Of a stretch of 64,000 nucleotides of DNA, positions 9,547 to 18,021 are shown piece by piece. Both the position numbers and the translations under genes were made by a program. The notes below the pieces were generated by a model. It did not search any database. It worked only from the letters and a program-made list of their open reading frames with translations, and had not been told where the DNA came from. Origin of the DNA: Lewinellaceae bacterium. Lineage in GTDB: Bacteria > Bacteroidota > Bacteroidia > Chitinophagales > Saprospiraceae. Position 1 is the first letter of the stretch, and every line of letters begins with the position of its first letter. The stretch lies in assembly GCA_016713985.1 (NCBI GenBank), contig JADJOD010000007.1, forward strand, positions 124,001 through 188,000, written 5' to 3'.

Positions 9547-9957
9547 ATGAAACAACCGGAACAACAAAACGGCACACTGCCCGAACCCACCAAATCCGAA
9601 CTGGAAATACTCCAGGTACTTTGGCAAAACGGCCCTTCCACCGTACGTGTGGTGAACGACACCCTGAATGAACAACTGCGGGAAGTGAACTACTCCTCTA
9701 CGTTAAAACTCATGCAGATCATGCTCGACAAAGGTTTGCTGAAACGCAGCATCGAAGGGAAAAACCACGTGTATCACCCCGCCGAGCATCAGGAAATCAC
9801 GCAGGCACGTGTGATCCGCGGACTGGCCACCATCGCCTTTGGCGGCTCACCCGCCTTCCTGGCCCTGCGCGCACTTGGCAGCGGCGATACTTCGCCGGAA
9901 GAGTTGGAGCAAATCAAACTATTGATCCAACAAATTGAAAATCAACAAAATAAATAA
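9547..9957 (+). CDS. blaI: BlaI/MecI/CopY family transcriptional repressor
   Basis: 136-residue winged-helix repressor. The N-terminal half carries the family DNA-binding region (PTKSELEILQVLWQNGPSTV... VNYSSTLKLMQIMLDKGLL), and the C-terminal half a short dimerisation helix region. In the characterised systems BlaI/MecI dimers hold the operon off until a BlaR1/MecR1 M56 protease is activated by a cell-wall signal and leads to repressor cleavage. The next gene, 20 nt downstream, is exactly such an M56 protein, and a perfect inverted repeat overlaps the promoter, so autoregulation is well supported. The regulated signal here is unknown; no beta-lactamase is nearby. Confidence 0.9.
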   Translation: MKQPEQQNGTLPEPTKSELEILQVLWQNGPSTVRVVNDTLNEQLREVNYSSTLKLMQIMLDKGLLKRSIEGKNHVYHPAEHQEITQARVIRGLATIAFGGSPAFLALRALGSGDTSPEELEQIKLLIQQIENQQNK

Positions 9958-9977
9958 CGCTGCTAGCTGCATTTTTT

Positions 9978-12382
9978 ATGAATAGCATCGACTTTATTCT
10001 TCCCCACAACCTGAGCAGCGCACTGGGCTGGATGGTACTGCACGTCTTTTGGCAGGCAAGCGCCATCGGCATCGCCACCGGGCTCCTGCTCAACGCCATG
10101 CGACGTATGCCGGCCCGCAGCCGATATTGGGTCGCCAATGCGGCGCTCGGGGCCATACTCGTCGCCGCACTCGGCACCTTTATTTATTATTACGAGGATG
10201 CGCCACCGGTTCCGGCAAACGGGCCTGCGATCGTGCCTGCATCCGGTTTAGCCGCTCACCCGGCCCAGACCGGCGCTGCCCTCAGCCCGGCGATGGATAC
10301 ACCTTTTCTGGGCAGTGCCGTCCTGAGCGGGTATTTCAACCGTCATTTGCCCCTCATCGTTGCCTTGTGGTCCCTGGGTTTGAGCCTGTTTCTGCTGCGT
10401 TTGCTGGGCAACATCGGTTACGTCTGCTACCTCAAAAACCGCCTGAATTTCCCGGCGGAAGAATACTGGCAGGAGTTGCTCGATCAACTGGTGCAAAAAT
10501 CCGGCCTTTCAAAAAAAATCCGCCTCGTCGAATCCGCCCTCGTGCGGACGCCGATGGTGCTGGGTTATTTCAAACCCCTGATCCTGTTTCCCATCGGCAT
10601 GATCAACCGGCTTGATCCACGTGAAGCGGAAGCCATTCTGGCGCACGAACTCGCACATGTGCTGCGGCACGATTACCTGTTCAACATCCTGCAAAGTATC
10701 GTGGAAGCGCTTTTTTACTTCCATCCCGCCGTTTGGTGGTTGTCGGGCACCGTCCGCCACGAACGCGAGGTAGCGGCGGACGATATGGCCATCCGGCTCA
10801 CGGGCAACCCCATGACCTATGCCAAAACGCTGGTGCTGGTGCAGGATGCGGCATTCGTGCCGGTCTCGCTTTCACCCGCATTTTCCGGCGCCCGCAAAAA
10901 CCGCCTGCTCGAAAGAGTCCAACACGTATTAAATGTTCAACAATCTAAAAGTTTATCTATGGAAAAAATCATCGCAACCTGCTGTATTCTCCTGATTATC
11001 ATCGGAATAGGATACACGCAGACCAGAAACACCACGACGGTGACGGAGCAGCCCGCGCACCGTCGGTATCCAACGGCGAGGGCCGCACGGGGGTCTGGCA
11101 GGGCACCCATGAAAACAATCAGGTGTGTATGACACTGGCCAGCCGCAGCGACCAGTCTTCGTGGATGAACGGCACCTGTTTTGCGGTTTCGGAATTTTCC
11201 GCCCTGCCCGTGACAGAGGCTGATTTCACCGTCAAACGGGAGGCGGGGACCATCACTTTCCGGGGTAAATTTGAAGGTAAAGAGGGTTACGGCCGGTTTA
11301 CCTTTTCCCCCGACCAAACCTTTTCAAACTGGCTCGGCGGGCAGGGGATTTCGGGCATCGACGACAACATGTTGATGCACCTATTTTTTGCCAATACCGG
11401 AAAAAACTACGTGGCCTCCCTGAAAAAAGCGGGGTACGGCGAGATCAACGCGGAAGAATTGTCCCGGCTGGCCATTCACGAGGTAAGTCAGCAGGATTTG
11501 AATGATTACCAGGAGATTGCGAAAGATTTCGGCGCCCCCCGGCTGTCCGTCGACGAACTCGTCGAACTGAAAATTCACGGCGTCAACCGGGAATACATCG
11601 CCCAATTGCAAAAAAGCGGCTTTGCCAACCTGACCCTGGGCAATATCCTCGACGCCAAAATACACGAAATCGACCCCGGTTTCATCCGCCAGTGCAGCGA
11701 CATGGGTTTTGCCAAACTGACTTTTGACGAGGTCATGAACTTCAAGATACACGAACTCACGCCGGAATATATCCGGGAATGCCGGGACATGGGTTTTGCC
11801 AACCTGAGTGCCGACGAGGTGCTGAATTTTAAAATCCACGACATGAACCTGGAGTACCTCAAAGGCCTGAAGGACGCAGGGTTGGCTTCTCTGACCGCCG
11901 ATGAGGCCATAAACATGCGTATCCATGAAGTGACACCCGCCAGCATTGCCGGGCTGCGGCAAATGGGTTTTGCCAAACTGAGCGCCGACGATATTATTAA
12001 CCTCCACATCCACGAGGTCAATGCAGCGTTCCTTGGGGACATGCAAAACATTGGTTTTAAAGGCCTTACAGTGGATGATGCGGTCAATCTGAAAATACAC
12101 GAGATCACCCGCGAATACCTGCAGGAACTGAACAAGGCCGGGTTCAGCGGCTTGTCCGTCGACGCCGCCGTCAACTGCAAAATACACGAAGTCAATCCCG
12201 CCTCCATCAGGGAATTCAACGACCTCGGTTTTTCAAAGATCAGCGTCGACGACGCGGTGAACCTGAATATTCACGAAGTCACACCCGCGTTTATCCGCTC
12301 CATGCGCGAAAAGGGCTTCAAAGACCTGAGCCTGGAAGAATATATCGGGCTGAAAATTCAATATGGGGATAAAATGAAGTGA
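9978..12382 (+). CDS. M56 (BlaR1-like) membrane metalloprotease with 29-residue repeat tail, one frame break
   Basis: Membrane-embedded zinc protease partner of BlaI. Membrane segments at about residues 15-38, 50-70 and 120-150, a zinc-binding HELAH at 223-227, and a fourth segment at about 330-350. The frame breaks near 11055; adding one base gives an 801-residue protein. After a short beta-rich segment (about 365-445), the tail contains about ten repeats of 29 residues with the consensus (K/R)IHE(V/I)xPxxI...(M/L)GFxxL(S/T)xDE. The beta-lactam sensors BlaR1/MecR1 instead end in a penicillin-binding domain, so this repeat array probably replaces it as sensor or interaction arm. Which side of the membrane it faces depends on the final segment and is not settled. 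Coupled to blaI in an operon. Confidence 0.85.
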
Positions 12383-12406
12383 TCCGGGGGGCGGACATGA
12401 GTTAAT

Positions 12407-12476
12407 TTTGACAGGATTTACATGATCTGCAGGTTTGATGCGCAATTTACCTGTAGATCATGTAAATCTTGTCAAA
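12407..12476. repeat. Imperfect 28-bp inverted repeat; rest of the 12383-12815 gap shows nothing
   Basis: Arms 12407-12434 and 12449-12476 are complementary with two mismatches. The arm text (tttgacaggatttacatgat) resembles a dispersed intergenic repeat I associate with many Bacteroidota genomes. It follows the M56 gene by 25 nt and could act as its terminator. Between 12477 and 12815 I see no convincing gene, only weak AT-rich sequence. Confidence 0.6.
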
Positions 12477-12815
12477 GTAAAATAAACAGGTTTCAACACC
12501 CAAAAATTACAGGAACTGATAACAGAAAACATAACTTTTGAAACATTCTTCCAATGATCCCAACGCATCAAAGATCGGGGGTACGTGTAGAGGAAATCGA
12601 AAACCCATTGACACATCAGGTTCGGTGTTTAGATAAATTGGTGGGTGAGTTAGCGAAGGGCAGAAAACTGGAGAAGATACTACGCAGATCAAAGGATATA
12701 TAAAAAACCATCTGAAAAAACCCGGCAGGGGTATTCAGACGGTTTCTAAGGGATAATTGGGAAAATCCGCTACATTGGCGCACGGACTGCGTTGCGATGC
12801 ATCCGCTCATTCAAT

Positions 12816-14679
12816 ATGCGCTCTATCCTCGGCATTTCCGCTTTTTACCACGATTCAGCCGCCGCCATTACGGTGGATGGCCAGGTGATTGCGGCCGCGC
12901 AGGAAGAGCGGTTTACCCGCATCCGGCATACCCCCGATTTCCCGGCAAACGCCATACGGTACTGCCTCGACTCGTCCGGGCTGAACATCGACGACCTCGA
13001 CGCCGTGGTGTTTTACGACAAACCGCTGCTGAAATTTGAACGGCTTTTACAAACGTACTATGCCTTTGCGCCGCGTGGCCTGCGATCCTTTTTACAAGCT
13101 ATGCCCGTCTGGCTGAACGAAAAACTTTTTCTCAAAAAGGCCATTTACGACGGACTGGCAGCCATTGCGCCCTATAACAGACGGCGCATGCGGCTGCTGT
13201 TTACGGAACACCACCTTGCGCATGCGGCCAGCGCATTTTATGTATCCCCCTTCGAGTCGGCGGCTATCCTGACCGTCGACGGCGTGGGCGAATGGTGTAC
13301 CGCTTCCATTGGTATGGGCGACGGGAATTCCATACGCCTGCTCAAAGAAATGAATTTTCCCCATTCCGTCGGGTTGCTCTACAGCGCTTTTACCTCGTTT
13401 CTGGGATTTGCGGTCAATTCGGGTGAATACAAACTTATGGGGCTGGCGGCTTACGGCAATCCCGTCGATCCGCAGACCTTGCGGTATGTCGACCTGATAA
13501 AAACCCGGCTCGCAGATATAAAAGCCGACGGATCAATATGGTTGAATCAGAAATGGTTTACCTATACGACCGGGTTGCGCATGCTGGATGCGCACAAATG
13601 GCAGCATTTGTTCGGGATGCCCGCCCGCCCGCCGGAGTCGGCCCTCGAACAATGCCATTGCAACCTGGCACTGGCGATACAAACCGTTCTCGAAGAAATT
13701 ATACTGAAAATGGCTGCTGAAGCGAAACGCCTGACCGGCGCCGACCAACTCTGTCTGGCCGGCGGCGTTGCGCTGAACGCGGTAGCCAACGGAAAACTCC
13801 GGCGCGCAGGCCTGTTTAAAAACCTGTTTATACAGCCGGCCGCAGGTGATGCGGGAGGCGCTTTGGGCGCAGCCCTGGCGACTCACTACCTGTATTTTGG
13901 GGCGCAACGAATGACGCAGCCCGGCAAAGACGGCATGCAGGGCGCCTGCTTAGGTCCCGGTTTTTCTGAAAAAGAGATCGAACAACTCAACCGCCGAATG
14001 CGGGCGGTAAGCCGTCAATACGAAGATTTTACGGCACTGTGCGACGATATTGCCCGGCGAATCGAAGCGGGACAGGTGATCGGCTGGTTTCAGGGGCGTA
14101 TGGAATTCGGGCCGCGCGCTCGGCGCCCGGAGCATATTGGCCGATGCGCGCAATCCGGACATACAACGCGTTGTTAATCAGGCCGTCAAGTTCCGCGAAA
14201 ATTTCAGACCCTTTGCCCCGGCTGTTTTGCAGGAAGATGCTTCCGCCTATTTTGAATTGGACGCAGCATCGCCTTATATGTTGCTGGTAGCTCCGGTACA
14301 ACAGGAGCGGCGCGCAGTGCTGCCGAATGATTATGCCGACTTATCTTTGTGGGATCGGCTCGGGATGGTCAAAAGCGACATTCCCGCCGTTACCCATGCC
14401 GACGGCTCGGCGCGAATACAAACCGTTGAACGGCATACCCAGCCGCGCTTCCACGCCTTGCTGGAGGCGTTTAAACGGCGCACGGGCTGCAGCCTGCTGC
14501 TCAATACCAGTTTCAATGTGCGGGGCGAACCCATTGTTTGTACACCCGACGACGCGTACCGCTGTTTTATGGAAACCGGTATCGACTGCTTAGTGATGGA
14601 AAACTTTGTCTACGACAAAACCGAACAACCCGACCGGGATAACCGGGAACGATGGAAAAGAACTTTTAAATCCGATTGA
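12816..14679 (+). CDS. Carbamoyltransferase (NodU/CmcH/TobZ family), one frame break
   Basis: Transfers a carbamoyl group from carbamoyl phosphate to a hydroxyl on a small molecule or sugar. N-terminal domain opens with GISAFYHDSAAA and holds HHLAHAASAF and TVDGVGEW, the ATP/metal-binding signature of the Kae1-like fold; the C-terminal YrdC-like domain has SLLLNTSFNVRGEP. The frame breaks at about 14118 inside the conserved FGPRALGARS motif, where a GC dinucleotide is missing; restoring it gives 621 residues, normal for the family. Start at 12816 matches family N-termini. Three genes follow with gaps of 2 and 1 nt and then a 7-nt overlap: DUF5989, SxtJ and an SGNH hydrolase. This grouping suggests modification of a surface glycan or secreted metabolite. 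Confidence 0.88.
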
Positions 14680-14681
14680 CG

Positions 14682-14831
14682 ATGGAGTTTCTGACAGACC
14701 TGTGGTATTACCTTCGGGAACGCAAAAAATTCTGGCTGGCCCCGATTCTTCTGGCGCTTCTGATCCTGGGCGCACTCCTTGTACTGGGCGGTGGCAGCGC
14801 TGTGGGGCCCTTTATTTATTCGCTGTTCTGA
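14682..14831 (+). CDS. DUF5989 small membrane protein (49 aa)
   Basis: ATG at 14682, two bases after the stop of the carbamoyltransferase. Sequence opens MEFLTDLWYYLRERKKFWL and continues into one hydrophobic helix (about residues 20-36), ending SAVGPFIYSLF, which fits the DUF5989 family. These tiny proteins are typically found between a carbamoyltransferase and an SxtJ-type protein, as here. Function is unknown; a membrane adaptor is a guess. Confidence 0.8.
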   Translation: MEFLTDLWYYLRERKKFWLAPILLALLILGALLVLGGGSAVGPFIYSLF

Positions 14832-14832
14832 T

Positions 14833-15195
14833 ATGCGTTCGCCGCAGCCACTCCAGAGCGTTTTGGTCGTCGTCGTCGGGATGATCGCCGGGTACCTGCT
14901 CAGCGGAAAACCCTGGCTGCTTTACGGCGCGTTGGGGATCGGACTTTCCGGAGCCTTGTCGCCTGCACTGGCGCGTTGCGTTCATACCGTTTGGATGACA
15001 TTGGGCCGAGCGCTGGGTCTTGTGGTGCCCAAAATCCTGCTCACTCTTCTTTTTTACCTGCTGCTCACGCCCCTGGCGTGGTTGTCGGCATGGCTGGGGC
15101 CCTCCGATCCGCTCCAGTTGCACAATACCCGCGACAGCATGTTCCGGGAAGTGAACAAATCTTTTGATCGACGCCATTTTGAAAAGCCATGGTAA
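14833..15195 (+). CDS. SxtJ-like membrane protein (120 aa)
   Basis: ATG at 14833, overlapping nothing and one base after the DUF5989 stop. Contains three or four hydrophobic segments (about residues 9-24, 28-46, 50-70 and 70-90) and a C-terminal MFREVNKSFDRRHFEKPW tail typical of SxtJ proteins that accompany NodU-type carbamoyltransferases. Named after a gene of the saxitoxin cluster, where it is also of unproven function. Its last seven bases overlap the SGNH hydrolase start, so the four genes form one transcription unit. Confidence 0.75.
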   Translation: MRSPQPLQSVLVVVVGMIAGYLLSGKPWLLYGALGIGLSGALSPALARCVHTVWMTLGRALGLVVPKILLTLLFYLLLTPLAWLSAWLGPSDPLQLHNTRDSMFREVNKSFDRRHFEKPW

Positions 15196-16217
15196 CCGCA
15201 CTGCGCCGTCTGATGCTCCGCATCCTGAAAGGATCGGTCTATACCATTTTTCTGCTGGGCACGACGACGGGGCTGCTGGAAATCGCTTACCGGCGTCAGT
15301 GGATTGATTTTTATGCCGGCGAACTCCGGGGATTGAACCCCGCCGGCAACCTGAGTCCGCAAGATAAACGCCCCACCCTGCTGGTGTTCGGCGATTCGTT
15401 TAGTGCGCAGCCCTTCAGTTATGTCGATATCTTGCGCGACAGTTTGCCCGGCACACGGATCATCAATGCGGCCGCTCCCGGCACAGGTGTGCTGGAGGCC
15501 ACCGTCATCGCCCGCCAATGCCTGCAACAATACCCGCCCGATGCGGTGCTGTACCAGGTTTATGTCGGCAACGACCTTTGGGACCTGCGTAAAACCACCG
15601 ATAATCCCCGCATCCCGCCAGCCCGCAACCTGTACTGGCGCCTGTCGGACCGGTTGCTCTTTCTGCGTTTTTTGAACTACCGGCTGGGGCAGATTAAAAG
15701 CAAAACCGGCATGGCCGTGGAAACGCGTGAACTCAAGTCGGACCTGCCTTTTTCACCCGAATTGTATTCCTTCCGCGAGCGGTTGCTTTTTCAGGCCGAG
15801 CCGGCACTTGTACAAAACAGCGTGCTGGCTATAGGGCGGCGCAGCGCAGACCTGAATCGTTGGCTGCTGGAAATGGATAATCTGCTGAAAATCATTCCCG
15901 AACACATAAAAACCGTTTTTATCGTACCGGTTCCACATTGTGCACAGGTGAACGTATGGTATGCGGGGAATATGGAGCAAATCGGCGCTTCACCCTTCCC
16001 GGCGGAGACACAGGGGCAGAATTACCCCTTTCTGGAACACATTCGCGCACATTATTCGAACGATAAACGTGTACGTGTAATTTCGCCGCTGCCTGCCTTC
16101 CAGCAAACGGACACTGTCGGACGGCGGCTGTATTACGAAAACGACCCGCATTTGAATGCAAGAGGGCAGGAGGTATTGGCGCGGGTTTTATTCAAGGAGA
16201 TGGTAACCATTCAATAA
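15189..16217 (+). CDS. SGNH/GDSL-type hydrolase, membrane-anchored
   Basis: 342 residues. An N-terminal hydrophobic helix (about 16-31) should tether it to the membrane with the catalytic domain outside the cytoplasm. Block I is LLVFGDSFS with the nucleophile Ser70; block V is NDPHLNARG, supplying Asp319 and His321. A GND-type block III (VYVGNDLWDL) is also present. Such enzymes remove or transfer O-acyl groups on glycans or lipids. As last gene of the carbamoyltransferase/DUF5989/SxtJ operon it probably acts on the same substrate. Followed by the 35-bp palindrome at 16250. Confidence 0.82.
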   Translation: MVTALRRLMLRILKGSVYTIFLLGTTTGLLEIAYRRQWIDFYAGELRGLNPAGNLSPQDKRPTLLVFGDSFSAQPFSYVDILRDSLPGTRIINAAAPGTGVLEATVIARQCLQQYPPDAVLYQVYVGNDLWDLRKTTDNPRIPPARNLYWRLSDRLLFLRFLNYRLGQIKSKTGMAVETRELKSDLPFSPELYSFRERLLFQAEPALVQNSVLAIGRRSADLNRWLLEMDNLLKIIPEHIKTVFIVPVPHCAQVNVWYAGNMEQIGASPFPAETQGQNYPFLEHIRAHYSNDKRVRVISPLPAFQQTDTVGRRLYYENDPHLNARGQEVLARVLFKEMVTIQ

Positions 16218-16249
16218 AGACATAAATTCTGTTGCATTTCAAAAGGGCA

Positions 16250-16322
16250 TAGATGTGGCATGAATAATTTGTATAAAAATTTGAAAATCAAATTTTTATA
16301 CAAATTATTCATGCCACATCTA
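16250..16322. repeat. Perfect 35-bp inverted repeat with 3-nt loop
   Basis: Left arm 16250-16284 and right arm 16288-16322 are exactly complementary over 35 bp with an AAA loop. The central part is very AT-rich and the ends carry TAGATGTGGCATG. It begins 33 nt after the SGNH hydrolase stop. There is no U-tract, so a standard terminator is doubtful. Confidence 0.9.
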
Positions 16323-16384
16323 CGTAACAAGATATTAGGCCCGTCCGATGATTTGGATATTTGAACGTGTAGCAATACATTTGG

Positions 16385-16676
16385 GTGCATCTGAGGCAAA
16401 TGCGCTGTTCCATGACTACTTTGTGCCTCATTTTCACAACGCGGTATCCCGGGCTCAATTGTGAAAAATCCCCTGCCTTGTTTTGGGATACGGATGCTTC
16501 TAAAATAAATCTTGACACACATGCAAAAACCATCGTGGAGCGAGTAGTCATGCATGGAACGTGGCCCGATTTCAAGGCCATCCTGGGTTATTATGGCAAG
16601 GATCGCATCAGAGAGATACTCATTGGCCTGCGTTACTTAGCCAACCGTTCGCTAAAAGCACAACAAAAAACATCTC
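16385..16676 (+). pseudogene. Fragment of a DUF6922-like protein
   Basis: The frame reads LFWDTDASKINLDTHAKTIV... ERVVMHGTWPDFKAILGYYG... IREILIGLRYL, which fits the small DUF6922 family (often placed beside AbiEii-type nucleotidyltransferases as a putative antitoxin). The recognisable part starts around 16478; there is no good ATG before it, only a TTG, and the usual C-terminal part after the RYL motif is missing because the frame runs straight into the next gene. No partner toxin is present. I therefore read it as a truncated remnant. Confidence 0.5.
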
Positions 16677-18014
16677 ATGAAAAACAACTTCCCTACCCTC
16701 CTTTTCCTCTTTCTGGCATTCGCCCAAACCACCCATGCGCAGCCCTGGAACACCACCGGCGGCAACTCCGGAGCGGGCCTCTGGCTCGGCACCAACGACA
16801 ATAACCCTTTGGATATCAGGACCAATTCGGCCAGCAGGATGTATATTCTTTCCGACGGAAAGATCGGGATCAATACCAACCAGCCCGCAGCTTATTTGCA
16901 CGTCAACGGCAAATTGGTGACTGGCACAGGCACAGCCAATTTTACCGTGCGTTGTTCCAGTTGTTCCAGCGGCGCGACGGCGTTTACCAATACGGAATTT
17001 TCGGCCCTGACGCGGGTGGCGGGCATCGGCGGCAATCAATTTACGGCTTTGTATGCCAAAAGTGGCAGCCACGCCCAAACTGCCGCCGCTTATTTTGACG
17101 GCAAAGTGGTCGTGGCCAACGGCTCGCTGGGCATCGGAACCAATGCCCCCATACACACGCTCGACGTAAACGGCAGGATCAACGTGGCCAACGGGGTCAT
17201 CCAGCGCGGCGGGAATGCCATCACTTCCACCTCCGACCTGGGCTTGTATTCTCTGACGAACGGTTTTCACGTCCGCTTCGTGACCAATAACGCACCGTTC
17301 CGCTTTTTTTCGGACGGCGGCACAAACCCCGTCGGTGGCACGGAAGTCTTTTCCATCGGCGCCGACGGAAACACCGGCATCGGAACGGGTGCGCCGGAGG
17401 ACAAATTACAGGTGGGCGCCGGCATGACAAAAATCGTGATGGGCTCCGCCTACGGGGCGAATACGGGGTACGGCACGACCTATATCGGGTTCAATGCTTC
17501 CCGGCAGAACGCCAGTTCGTGGTCTACCGGAAATGACGGCGCCAACAACGGAGGAAGTGTTATTTTTTCCGACGTGGCCGGCAATATGCTTTTTTCCAAC
17601 ATCCCCAATACCGGGGCGAGCAATCAATCGGGAATACCGGACGCGACCATTTTGAACAACGTCAATCTGTTTCTCGGCTCCAATGGGAGTGTCGGCATAG
17701 GTACCAGAAACACAACGGGTTATAAATTGGCGGTCAACGGATTTGTACGCGCGAAAAAAGTGGTGGTTGAAACGGGCTGGAGCGATTTTGTTTTTGAAAA
17801 AAACTACGAATTAATGCCGCTGGAAGAAGTGGAACGGCGTATTCAGGAAAAAGGCCATTTACCCGGTTTACCCGCCGCCGCCGAAATAGAAAAAGATGGC
17901 GCGGATGTCGGCGAGTTGTTAAAACTGCACATGCAAAAGATCGAGGAACTGACGCTTTATATCATCGCACAGGAAAAAAGGATCAAAGAACTGGAATCTC
18001 AACTGAAAAAATGA
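16677..18014 (+). CDS. Secreted fibre-like repeat protein with C-terminal coiled coil (445 aa)
   Basis: Signal peptide at residues 1-21 (ending THAQ). The body consists of repeats of the type DGKIGINTNQPAAYLHVNG, NGSLGIGTNAPIHTLDVNG and NGSVGIGTRNTTGYKLAVNG, the pattern of phage tail-fibre-like and surface adhesin proteins of Bacteroidota. The last ~80 residues (from about 365) form a conserved tail with GWSDFVFEKNYELMPLEEVE, GHLPGLPAAAEI and a final helix (QKIEELTLYIIAQEKRIKEL) predicted to be a coiled coil. No type IX sorting domain is seen. Likely a trimeric surface fibre. The protease gene follows after 7 nt, so the two may be co-transcribed. Confidence 0.75.
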   Translation: MKNNFPTLLFLFLAFAQTTHAQPWNTTGGNSGAGLWLGTNDNNPLDIRTNSASRMYILSDGKIGINTNQPAAYLHVNGKLVTGTGTANFTVRCSSCSSGATAFTNTEFSALTRVAGIGGNQFTALYAKSGSHAQTAAAYFDGKVVVANGSLGIGTNAPIHTLDVNGRINVANGVIQRGGNAITSTSDLGLYSLTNGFHVRFVTNNAPFRFFSDGGTNPVGGTEVFSIGADGNTGIGTGAPEDKLQVGAGMTKIVMGSAYGANTGYGTTYIGFNASRQNASSWSTGNDGANNGGSVIFSDVAGNMLFSNIPNTGASNQSGIPDATILNNVNLFLGSNGSVGIGTRNTTGYKLAVNGFVRAKKVVVETGWSDFVFEKNYELMPLEEVERRIQEKGHLPGLPAAAEIEKDGADVGELLKLHMQKIEELTLYIIAQEKRIKELESQLKK

Positions 18015-18021
18015 TCCCGAT

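Noticed and set aside
11381..12219. Two long antisense frames opposite the M56 repeat tail
   Set aside because: The repetition of the sense strand keeps them open; their composition is low in order and they have no start context.
12507..12810. Short frames in the gap before the carbamoyltransferase
   Set aside because: No recognisable domain or start signal; considered noncoding.
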